Positions 1 through 5,572 of a stretch of DNA of 5,989 nucleotides are shown here, in pieces. Position numbers and translations under genes: made by a program. The number at the start of each line of letters is the position of its first letter. Position 1 is the stretch's first letter. The stretch is from Sulfuricurvum sp. (GTDB lineage Bacteria > Campylobacterota > Campylobacteria > Campylobacterales > Sulfurimonadaceae), in assembly GCA_024635855.1 (NCBI GenBank), contig JAGXHZ010000139.1, positions 1 to 5,989 on the forward strand, given 5' to 3'. The notes below the pieces were generated by a model that saw only the letters and a list, made by a program, of their open reading frames with translations, was not told where the DNA came from and ran no database searches.

Positions 1-456
1 TTCGCCTAAGACAAAAAGTTTTTGATTGAGGATTTTTACGGTCACAAATGGTTTTTTGAGATATTCTGTGTAGGCATTTAAAAGTTTTTCAGCTGCTTGG
101 TTCTCAGTCAAACCGACTACTCCAACTGTTCCAACCAAGGGAAGACGTACTGTACCGGCTTTGGGAACCAAATATCCCTCTGTACCGTCTCGAGTTAATG
201 TGGCTTGCATTCGTCCACCGGTGTTTAATATCTGATTAAGTTCCTGCTGACCATCTCCGGACGATTGATTGACGACTATAATCTCTAGTCGGTCTCCTTT
301 GGTGATTTTCCACTCAAATTCAGCATCTTCACTATAATTAGAATCTGAAATTGCCTGAACCGCTGTACTATTGCCATCAAACATTTTATACGTTTGAGTC
401 GCGCACCCGCTGAACAACAAACCGACTATACACATTAAATAAAATCCAACTTTCAC
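1..456 (-). CDS. Polysaccharide export (Wza-type) outer-membrane lipoprotein, N-terminal 152 residues, cut by window edge
   Basis: The gene runs off the left edge; 152 codons are readable without a stop. The N-terminus has one Lys (residue 2), a short hydrophobic stretch and a lipobox-like LFSGC ending at Cys18. This indicates a signal-peptidase-II lipoprotein; the residue after the Cys is Ala, so outer-membrane sorting is expected. From about residue 47 it reads as a Poly_export domain: WKITKGDRLEI, then YLVPKAGTVRLPLVGTV (95-111) and VVGLTENQAAEKL (113-125), then PFVTVKILNQKLFVLGE, which normally leads into the first SLBB domain (off-window). Family members form the outer-membrane channel for capsule or exopolysaccharide export. 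GTG at 454-456 is chosen as start: AAAGGGG (462-468) lies 5 nt upstream, and the overlapping ATG at 456-458 is followed at once by TGA. The next in-frame ATG, at residue 8, would remove the Lys and half the signal peptide. The loop at about 63-94 is rather long and Gln-rich. Confidence 0.85.
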   Translation of the reverse strand, partial: MKVGFYLMCIVGLLFSGCATQTYKMFDGNSTAVQAISDSNYSEDAEFEWKITKGDRLEIIVVNQSSGDGQQELNQILNTGGRMQATLTRDGTEGYLVPKAGTVRLPLVGTVGVVGLTENQAAEKLLNAYTEYLKKPFVTVKILNQKLFVLGE

Positions 457-572
457 ATCTACCCCTTTGATTGAATATTACGAACCGTTCATGACCTTTA
501 TAAGAAAATAATAACGATAAATAATGAGATAATAATGGTGTATATTTGAGTGAAACTTGAAATGCTTATTAC

Positions 573-578
573 ATTATA
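573..578 (-). promoter_or_regulatory. Possible -10 box for the export lipoprotein gene
   Basis: On the minus strand this is a perfect TATAAT, about 115 nt upstream of the GTG start; no convincing -35 precedes it. A weaker alternative, TATAAA at 497-502, would give a leader of about 35 nt. The whole 457-680 gap is very AT-rich, so chance matches are common and neither choice is secure. Apart from these boxes and the hairpin at 651-672, nothing gene-like was seen in the gap. Confidence 0.3.
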
Positions 579-650
579 TGATTGTATACAGAAGAGTTTG
601 CAGTGTTATTTATAAGTATAAAAAATAAAAGGAAAGAATATTGTGTTGGG

Positions 651-672
651 ATCTCTAAAAAAATTTAGAGAT
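651..672 (-). terminator. prs: Hairpin just after prs, weak terminator candidate
   Basis: ATCTCTAAA (651-659) and TTTAGAGAT (664-672) form a perfect 9-bp inverted repeat around a 4-nt loop. It begins 8 nt beyond the prs stop codon. The stem is almost all A/T and no uridine run follows directly; on the minus strand the next T-rich stretch (around 617-636) is about 15 nt further on. It may mark or protect the 3' end of the prs transcript rather than act as a strong intrinsic terminator. Confidence 0.35.
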
Positions 673-680
673 ATTGGAGA

Positions 681-1610
681 TTAACTAAAAAGTGAATTAA
701 CGCTCTCGTTGTGATAAACACGACGAATGACTTCAGCAAACAAAGGTGCTACGCTGATAACTTTGATTTTATCACTGTGACCGCGAAGTTCAAGAGTATT
801 GGAGATAACGAGCTCATCAAGTTCGCCATTGTTTAGATTTTCGTATGCGTTACCGCTTAGGACGCCATGTGTTGCACATGCCATTACCGATGTTGCTCCG
901 CGCTTTTTGAGTGCAGCCGCCGCTTTTACCATGGTTCCCGCCGTATCGACCATATCATCGATCATAATAACGTCTTTACCCTCAACGTCACCGATAATGT
1001 TCATGACCTCAGACTCATTGGCTTTTTCACGACGTTTATCGACGATAACCATTTCCAGTCCCAATTTTTCAGCAAAATAACGAGCTCGGGTAACCCCTCC
1101 GATATCCGGAGAAGCAATAACAGGATTAGGGAGATTTTTAGAGCTGATGTACTCTTGGAAGATAATAGAACCGTATAGATTATCTACTGGAATATCAAAA
1201 AAGCCTTGGATCTGACCTGCGTGCAAATCGATTGTCACCACACGGTCAATCCCCGCTTTTTCAAACATATCTGCAACAAGACGTGCCGTAATGGGAACAC
1301 GAGGAGCCGCTTTTCGGTCTTGGCGCGCATAGCCGAAATACGGAACGACCGCAGTAATAGAACTCGCAGATGAACGACGCAGTGCATCCGTCATGATGAG
1401 CAATTCCATTAGATTATCGTTGGACGGTGCTCCGGTACTTTGGATAATAAAGACATCCCGTCCACGAACACTTTCAGAGATTTGCACATTAATCTCACCA
1501 TCGCTAAAACGTTTAATTTCTGCTTTTGAGAGATTAACACCGAGTGTTTTACACACTTCTACAGAAAATGCCTGACAAGCTGAACCGCTAAAAATTTTGT
1601 ATCCGCGCAT
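681..1610 (-). CDS. prs: Ribose-phosphate pyrophosphokinase (PRPP synthase)
   Basis: The 309-residue protein has the usual length for bacterial class I PRPP synthases. These cytosolic enzymes transfer diphosphate from ATP to ribose 5-phosphate, giving PRPP for purine, pyrimidine, histidine, tryptophan and NAD synthesis. Visible motifs: RFSDGE (34-39), RQDRK (96-100, ATP site), DLHAGQIQGFF (128-138, with metal-binding His130), the catalytic flexible-loop segment VDKRRE (190-195), and the PRPP-binding loop DDMVDTAGT (218-226). No expected key residue is missing. The ATG is supported by AGGA (1617-1620) 6 nt upstream and by the N-terminus MRGYKIFSGSA, which places the fold's first strand as usual. 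It lies 63 bp downstream of argJ on the same strand. A -10 box in that gap suggests its own transcription, though read-through from argJ is possible. Confidence 0.97.
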   Translation of the reverse strand: MRGYKIFSGSACQAFSVEVCKTLGVNLSKAEIKRFSDGEINVQISESVRGRDVFIIQSTGAPSNDNLMELLIMTDALRRSSASSITAVVPYFGYARQDRKAAPRVPITARLVADMFEKAGIDRVVTIDLHAGQIQGFFDIPVDNLYGSIIFQEYISSKNLPNPVIASPDIGGVTRARYFAEKLGLEMVIVDKRREKANESEVMNIIGDVEGKDVIMIDDMVDTAGTMVKAAAALKKRGATSVMACATHGVLSGNAYENLNNGELDELVISNTLELRGHSDKIKVISVAPLFAEVIRRVYHNESVNSLFS

Positions 1611-1632
1611 GGAAGTTCCTATTACTATTAAT

Positions 1633-1653
1633 TGGCGCGATTATAGCGCGCCA
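1633..1653. repeat. GC-rich inverted repeat surrounding the prs -10 box
   Basis: TGGCGCG (1633-1639) and CGCGCCA (1647-1653) are exact reverse complements separated by 7 nt that contain the prs TATAAT. This GC-rich element stands out in an AT-rich gap. It could be an operator overlapping the promoter, a hairpin at the end of argJ transcripts, or coincidence. No T-run follows the repeat on the minus strand, so an intrinsic terminator is unlikely. Confidence 0.55.
1640..1645 (-). promoter_or_regulatory. prs: Likely -10 box of the prs promoter
   Basis: The minus strand reads a perfect TATAAT preceded by GGCGCGC. Transcription would begin near 1633, giving a leader of about 23 nt before the prs ATG. 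No TTGACA-like -35 is seen at 16-18 nt, which fits the -10-dominated sigma-70 promoters known in Campylobacterota. The box lies inside the loop of an inverted repeat (1633-1653). Confidence 0.6.
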
Positions 1654-1673
1654 TCACTTAGCGGTTGCTAATA

Positions 1674-2861
1674 CTATGTGCGATAATCCGCGTTTATTTT
1701 GACGTATTCGTGTCCCAAGTCGCATCCGTAAGCAATAAATTCACCCTCACCCTGACCAATATCACAATGAATCGTAAAGGCTGGTTTTTGCATCACAGCA
1801 GCGGCAAAGGGTTCAAGTTTTTCATCAAAAAGAAGTTCTCCTTTTTGGTACACACATACTTCATCAAACCAAATACTCAATGTCTCTTCATCACACATCA
1901 CACCGCTCGCACCCACAGTTGAGGCAATACGCCCCCAGTTAGGATCTTGTCCGAAAAGTGCTGTTTTTACGAGTAAAGAATTAGAGAGTGCTTTGGCGGC
2001 AACTTCTGCCTCATGATCGTCTATCGCACCAGTAACTTTGTAGGTGACAAGCTTTGTTGCACCCTCACCGTCACGCACCATCTCTTTGGCTAAAAAAAGC
2101 ATGATTTTCCATAGGGCTTCTTTAAATGCCTCCGCATGAAATGCACCGCTTTCTCCATTCGCCATGACAAGTACCGTGTCATTCGTCGAGGTATCGCCAT
2201 CCACACTTGCCGCATTAAACGTTGTATGGGTACACTCATCGAGAATACTTTGCATTGTAGCTTTATCGACGAGCGCATCCGTTGTAATAAAACACAGCAT
2301 GGTTGCCATGGCAGGATTGGTCATCCCTGCCCCCTTCGCCATCGCACCGATGCGAAACGAGGTACCGTTTTCAAGAGCAACTTCAAAGGCGATATGCTTC
2401 GCAAACGTATCGGTAGTCATAATCGCTTCGGATGCCGCCACCCCATCACGACGACTAAGATCAAAGTTTAACGCACCCTCAATAATCTTGGCTTTTGGGA
2501 GACGCACACCGATTACTCCCGTGGAACTCATCACAGGATTTTGTATTTGAGGAAATGCTCCTTGAAGGGCTGATAGAACCTCATCAATGTCTTCAATACC
2601 GGCAGGTCCGGTCATGGCATTCGCATTTTTGGAATTAATCAGAACAAAATTTCCCTCAAAATTCTCTTTTTGACGAAAATGGCGTATCGGAGCTGCCGTC
2701 ATTTTGTTGGTAGTAAAGACTGAAGCGTTCACGCAAAGAGAATCCGAATAGATAAAAGCAATATCCAATGCTCCCTCTTTTTTCAGACCGATAGAAATTC
2801 CATCAGCATAAAAACCCGTCGCAGCGCATACACCGCCATCAATATTTTTAAGTGTAAACAT
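1674..2861 (-). CDS. argJ: Bifunctional glutamate N-acetyltransferase / amino-acid acetyltransferase (ArgJ)
   Basis: ArgJ moves the acetyl group from N2-acetylornithine to glutamate, recycling acetyl in arginine synthesis; many homologues also make N-acetylglutamate from acetyl-CoA. With the ATG at 2859-2861 the protein has 395 residues, normal for the family. Motifs: STGVIG (113-118, oxyanion region), TTDTF (149-153), AKGAGM (175-180), and the self-cleavage site MATML, where Thr187 should become the N-terminal nucleophile of the beta chain. DGDTSTND (221-228), NWGRI (308-312) and the conserved C-terminal segment [10 protein letters not shown] follow. An adjacent in-frame TTG (2862-2864) is less likely, because GGAG (2870-2873) is 8 nt from the ATG. 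The precursor should be processed into alpha (about 186 aa) and beta (about 209 aa) chains. No other arg gene is adjacent. Whether it also has the acetyl-CoA-dependent activity cannot be read from sequence. Confidence 0.96.
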   Translation of the reverse strand: MFTLKNIDGGVCAATGFYADGISIGLKKEGALDIAFIYSDSLCVNASVFTTNKMTAAPIRHFRQKENFEGNFVLINSKNANAMTGPAGIEDIDEVLSALQGAFPQIQNPVMSSTGVIGVRLPKAKIIEGALNFDLSRRDGVAASEAIMTTDTFAKHIAFEVALENGTSFRIGAMAKGAGMTNPAMATMLCFITTDALVDKATMQSILDECTHTTFNAASVDGDTSTNDTVLVMANGESGAFHAEAFKEALWKIMLFLAKEMVRDGEGATKLVTYKVTGAIDDHEAEVAAKALSNSLLVKTALFGQDPNWGRIASTVGASGVMCDEETLSIWFDEVCVYQKGELLFDEKLEPFAAAVMQKPAFTIHCDIGQGEGEFIAYGCDLGHEYVKINADYRT

Positions 2862-2869
2862 CAAAAAAT

Positions 2870-2873
2870 CTCC
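2870..2873 (-). promoter_or_regulatory. argJ: argJ ribosome binding site, which decides the start
   Basis: GGAG on the minus strand, followed by an A/T-only stretch of 8 nt (one terminal G) and then ATG. The TTG directly before the ATG would be only 5 nt away, so the ATG at 2859-2861 is preferred. Confidence 0.65.
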
Positions 2874-2890
2874 AAAAAATAAACTGTATT

Positions 2891-2896
2891 ATTATA
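2891..2896 (-). promoter_or_regulatory. argJ: Likely -10 box of the argJ promoter
   Basis: The minus strand reads a perfect TATAAT, placing transcription start near 2884 and giving a leader of about 23 nt. No consensus -35 is present upstream. No ARG-box-like palindrome was recognised around it, so arginine control is not evident. Confidence 0.5.
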
Positions 2897-2969
2897 AACA
2901 CTGAAGCCTAGAAGAAGGTTAAACATAACGAAATTTAAAAGAGGATTAAAAAGAAAAGTGAGAGGGTCA

Positions 2970-3007
2970 ATCGGGAGAAACTCCCAATCTTCGAGGGCAC
3001 TAAGTGC
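2970..3007 (-). terminator. rpmB: Tandem hairpins after rpmB, probable terminator region
   Basis: Reading the minus strand after the rpmB stop there is a small GCAC/GTGC hairpin (2997-3007). A stronger one follows: GGGAG/CTCCC with a 3-nt loop (core 2973-2985), extended by A-U, U-A and G-U pairs to 2970-2988. A T-rich run (CTTTTCTTTTT, roughly 2948-2958) begins about 12 nt later, further away than in a classical intrinsic terminator. Termination here is likely but may be incomplete. Confidence 0.45.
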
Positions 3008-3010
3008 GGG

Positions 3011-3199
3011 TTACGAATCTTTTTTAAGTGTACGAAGCTCAGAAGCAGCGATACGAAGTTTTTTTGTTGTACCGTCTTCAAGTGTAACACGTACAGTGCG
3101 AAGGTTTGGTAAAAAACGACGTTTTGTTCTGTTTTTCGCGTGAGAAACGTTGTTCCCGCTCATTGGGCCTTTACCACTAATAGCACATCTTCTTGCCAT
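3011..3199 (-). CDS. rpmB: 50S ribosomal protein L28
   Basis: This 62-residue, strongly basic protein is the large-subunit protein bL28. It starts [33 protein letters not shown], the typical family opening: Cys5, the [15 protein letters not shown] block (15-29) and the LRTVRV strand. The length matches the short bacterial L28 type. A strong ribosome binding site, AAGGAG (3207-3212), lies 7 nt before the ATG, as expected for a highly expressed gene. The usual partner gene rpmG is not adjacent; rpmB stands alone with its own promoter and is followed by hairpins. Confidence 0.96.
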   Translation of the reverse strand: MARRCAISGKGPMSGNNVSHAKNRTKRRFLPNLRTVRVTLEDGTTKKLRIAASELRTLKKDS

Positions 3200-3231
3200 C
3201 TTGGGGCTCCTTGCGTAAATTTAGGTTGCGA

Positions 3232-3237
3232 ATTCTA
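3232..3237 (-). promoter_or_regulatory. rpmB: Likely -10 box of the rpmB promoter
   Basis: The minus strand reads TAGAAT, one mismatch from TATAAT. It predicts a start near 3225 and a leader of about 26 nt that includes the strong Shine-Dalgarno sequence. No -35 consensus is visible. Confidence 0.45.
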
Positions 3238-3284
3238 CCTCAATAAACCCAAAGTTTACCTTAAGCTATTGCTTTTTATCCCGC

Positions 3285-3316
3285 TAAAGTTCCCTTTAAC
3301 TAAGAAGTATTACAAT
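3285..3316 (+). promoter_or_regulatory. Candidate -10 boxes for the HDOD/CheX operon
   Basis: Two candidates exist. TAAAGT (3285-3290) sits in CGCTAAAGTTCC, which resembles the CGCTAAAATGTC context before rpe, and would give a leader of about 45 nt. TACAAT (3311-3316) would give about 19 nt, similar to the other leaders in this window. Neither has a -35. The divergent 142-bp gap must carry promoters in both directions; which box is used cannot be decided by eye. Confidence 0.35.
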
Positions 3317-3341
3317 TAAGAAAAACATTGGATATAGAGTT

Positions 3342-4133
3342 GTGATAACATCTGAAGAAGTAACCCATTATATTCAAAACATCCCGCCGGCGCCTGCTGT
3401 TGTACGTCAAGCATTGGATTATGCCCGCACAGGAGATTTACCTAAGGCGGCAAAATGTGCGTCTGAAGATCCGGCTCTTCGTCATTATCTAAAGATATTA
3501 GTCAACCGACCACTCTATGGATTTAAAAACGAAGTAAGTGATGTCAATCAAATCTTTAGTATTCTCGGAGTCTCCGCAACGGTGCAAACCCTTTATAACT
3601 ATCTATTAAGTTTACTTACACCCAAAAAATGGGAACTGTTCAAGCTCACCGATCACCAATTCTACGATTTACAAGCATCTTTGAGTAAACGATGGGAAAA
3701 AATCTTACTTCATCTCTCCATTAATGATAAAGAGATACACAGCGCCATTGCTCTTATACCCGCTACTATTATTGTATGTGAAGCCCTTTTTGCTTCCAGA
3801 AAAGCCGAAGTTGTCCAACTGCGCAGCGTTAAAGCACTTGATTTTAATACCATATTAAAACGCTTAAGCGGTCGTGACCTTTTTGATCTCGCAGGTGAGA
3901 TTGCCCATACATGGGAGATGAGTAATAAAACCATTAGCCTTATAAAAGGTGCTTCCGGACTGCAAGAGACTTTAAGCAGTGAAGAAAAAACTCTCTCACA
4001 ATGGATGCATTTGCTTCTTTTTTATGAATTAAGCCAAAGTATTTATGTCAGTGCCGGACTCAATGAATTCATTGATTTCCAAATCGATTTTGTTCACGAT
4101 ATTTACGAGCCCTTTATGCAAGTGATGGCTTAA
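3342..4133 (+). CDS. HDOD-domain signalling protein
   Basis: This 263-residue, probably cytoplasmic protein has no signal peptide or membrane segment. The N-terminal part reads as an HDOD domain: IPPAPAVVRQAL (14-25), ASEDPALRHYLKILVN (40-55), then RPLYGFKNEVSDVNQIFSILG (56-76). That is the family pattern of lPplP, iekDPaL, NSa-Y and qAi-LG. The region 133-150 occupies the place of the usual hydrophobic gLLHdiG helix but has no His-Asp pair. AHTWEMSNKTI (188-198) corresponds to the W-gLP element near the domain end. HDOD proteins are non-enzymatic relatives of HD phosphohydrolases and often sit beside signalling or motility genes. The GTG start has only a weak ribosome site (GGA at 3330-3332, 9 nt away), suggesting low expression. 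It ends 2 bp before the next gene, so the two are almost certainly cotranscribed. The specific function is unknown. Confidence 0.85.
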   Translation: MITSEEVTHYIQNIPPAPAVVRQALDYARTGDLPKAAKCASEDPALRHYLKILVNRPLYGFKNEVSDVNQIFSILGVSATVQTLYNYLLSLLTPKKWELFKLTDHQFYDLQASLSKRWEKILLHLSINDKEIHSAIALIPATIIVCEALFASRKAEVVQLRSVKALDFNTILKRLSGRDLFDLAGEIAHTWEMSNKTISLIKGASGLQETLSSEEKTLSQWMHLLLFYELSQSIYVSAGLNEFIDFQIDFVHDIYEPFMQVMA

Positions 4134-4135
4134 AC

Positions 4136-5530
4136 ATGCGCGCCGTTGTTCGTGGACGTATTGGGGTCTTTCATCTGCAAGGCTTTTTGGATGGGAATAA
4201 TGCTCCCTCGTTTTTAACCATTGACGATATCAAAGCAACCGAAGGTCTTAATATAGACATGTTACTTGTATCGCTTAAAAAAGTAATTTTTTTCAATAAA
4301 AACGGGCTGGACACCTTTGTCCACCTCCTGACCAATATACGAATTCAAAAACATATTGTCGTCGGGTTTTGCGACTATGACCACACAAAATTTCAAGCCA
4401 TTAATGCTTTTTATGGAAATGAACTTAGCTTTTCTTTGTTTAAAAGTGAAAAAATAGCCGAACTTTTTGTCTCTAGTAATAAAAATGAGTCTAAAACAGT
4501 TTTACTTTACAACAGCGACCATTCACAACGTTCTGCTATGGCTATTGAGCTGTTTGATTATGGTCACAATCCTATTATAGCCCAAAGCTTGAAGGAATTT
4601 GAAGAGAAAAAGCAACATCCAGAACCCTACTATGCCATTATCGAAGATACTTATTTAGGGTATTTTGGGCAAAAAGTAGCCACACGCGTCACAGGCAATG
4701 CAATTATTTATACAATTTCCAATTTTCTGGATGCTGAGATCAGCAATACGTTTAATATTGCTTATCACAATAATTCCTTGAATGTTGGATTTCGTCTGTT
4801 TATTTTCGACGCCTACAAAGTCGTTTCCATGAATATCCATGCTCTTAATTTTTTCACAAAACTAGCCAGTGCAGGGGCAGAGTACAATGCTGCTATCTGC
4901 TTTGTAGGACTCACTTTTGAAAAAACACCTCAAGCTTTTAAAAATGATCTTGAAGATGCCGGAATGCTTTTCTTTGACACTATGGAAGAGATCCTCAAAA
5001 ATAAAGAGTTGTTGAGTGACCTTGGCGGTGGTGGAGGGGCAACGGTGAAACAGCATCGCTCTCTAAACAAAGTGCTGGTCAATGAGCTTCCCCATTTTAT
5101 TGATGCAACCGTCTCTACTATGGCGATGATGACAAATGCCGAGGCAACTAAAAACTCTGTCAAGATTCAGACGCTCACACTTGCTGACTCTACGGATCAA
5201 GTGGCAAGTTCTATTGGTTTTTATGGAGATATTGATGGATTAATCATCCTTATTTTTCCTCGTTCCATTGCGAAAAAAGCGTGTGAACTTCTCATCGGCG
5301 ATACCAATATTACCGAAGAAGACATCCTTGACGCCTTGGCTGAATTTGTCAACATTATCGGCGGACGGGCTAAAGTACTCCTTTCTGAAAATAAAAAACG
5401 TCTTGACATTACCCTGCCTCGCACGTATGCCGACGTCAAAACTCTCCTAGAAATCGCTCAAGACAAAAAAGGAGTTCAAGTTGATTTGAATTTTGAAGGG
5501 CAAAATTTTATCTTTTTCCTGACACGCTGA
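4136..5530 (+). CDS. Multidomain signalling protein: STAS-like, receiver-like, STAS-like, CheX-like phosphatase
   Basis: 464 residues, cytoplasmic by appearance. Residues 1-113 resemble a STAS domain (GRIGVFHLQGFLDGNNA; VIFFNKNGLDTF at the usual DSSG loop, with Lys55 where SpoIIAA-type proteins carry the phospho-Ser). Residues 119-212 look like a degenerate receiver: TVLLYNSD replaces the acidic pair with Asn126/Ser127, while AIIED ends at Asp171, the likely phospho-acceptor position, and Thr193 fits the switch Thr. Residues 217-290 look like a second STAS domain. A run of five Gly (297-301) forms a linker. Residues 305-464 match CheX/CheC-type CheY-P phosphatases: SIGFYGDIDGLIILIFP, then ITEEDILDALAEFVNIIGGRAK, with the E-x-x-N motif at Glu403/Asn406. 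It starts 2 bp after the HDOD stop without a clear ribosome site, suggesting translational coupling. The CheX assignment is firmer than the STAS and receiver assignments. Its partner and output are unknown; a role in chemotaxis-type signalling is inferred. Confidence 0.8.
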   Translation: MRAVVRGRIGVFHLQGFLDGNNAPSFLTIDDIKATEGLNIDMLLVSLKKVIFFNKNGLDTFVHLLTNIRIQKHIVVGFCDYDHTKFQAINAFYGNELSFSLFKSEKIAELFVSSNKNESKTVLLYNSDHSQRSAMAIELFDYGHNPIIAQSLKEFEEKKQHPEPYYAIIEDTYLGYFGQKVATRVTGNAIIYTISNFLDAEISNTFNIAYHNNSLNVGFRLFIFDAYKVVSMNIHALNFFTKLASAGAEYNAAICFVGLTFEKTPQAFKNDLEDAGMLFFDTMEEILKNKELLSDLGGGGGATVKQHRSLNKVLVNELPHFIDATVSTMAMMTNAEATKNSVKIQTLTLADSTDQVASSIGFYGDIDGLIILIFPRSIAKKACELLIGDTNITEEDILDALAEFVNIIGGRAKVLLSENKKRLDITLPRTYADVKTLLEIAQDKKGVQVDLNFEGQNFIFFLTR

Positions 5531-5539
5531 CTTTTTCGC

Positions 5540-5545
5540 TAAAAT
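5540..5545 (+). promoter_or_regulatory. rpe: Possible -10 box of an rpe promoter
   Basis: TAAAAT preceded by CTTTTTCGC matches the T-rich run plus -10 arrangement of Campylobacterota sigma-70 promoters. It predicts a start near 5552 and a leader of about 20 nt. With only 42 bp and no hairpin between the genes, read-through from the upstream operon is also likely. Confidence 0.45.
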
Positions 5546-5572
5546 GTCAAAAAAATAACGAAGGTTTTTATT

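Noticed and set aside
583..590. TGTATACA palindrome as an operator
   Set aside because: Eight-base A/T-rich palindromes are frequent in such intergenic DNA, and no second copy or longer symmetry was seen.
643..684. 13-codon plus-strand reading frame starting GTG TTG GGA after an AAAGGAAA ribosome-site-like sequence
   Set aside because: It overlaps the prs stop codon and its coding part is largely the prs-end hairpin. At this length a good upstream AGGA is expected by chance in AT-rich DNA.
799..1178. Plus-strand open frames of 93 and 103 codons opposite prs
   Set aside because: They are antisense to prs, overlap each other, and have no ribosome binding site or recognisable motif.
1659..1670. 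TAGC/GCTA hairpin as the argJ terminator
   Set aside because: The stem has only 4 bp and no T-run follows on the minus strand.
2164..2550. 128-codon plus-strand open frame opposite argJ
   Set aside because: It is fully antisense to the well-supported argJ gene and the translated sequence resembles no family; typical shadow of a conserved coding region.
2862..2864. TTG as the argJ start codon
   Set aside because: The directly adjacent ATG has better spacing (8 nt) from GGAG and is the stronger start codon.
4136..4474. First STAS-like domain as a classical anti-sigma-factor antagonist
   Set aside because: The serine phosphorylated in SpoIIAA-type proteins is replaced (Lys55), and no anti-sigma kinase or sigma factor gene lies nearby.
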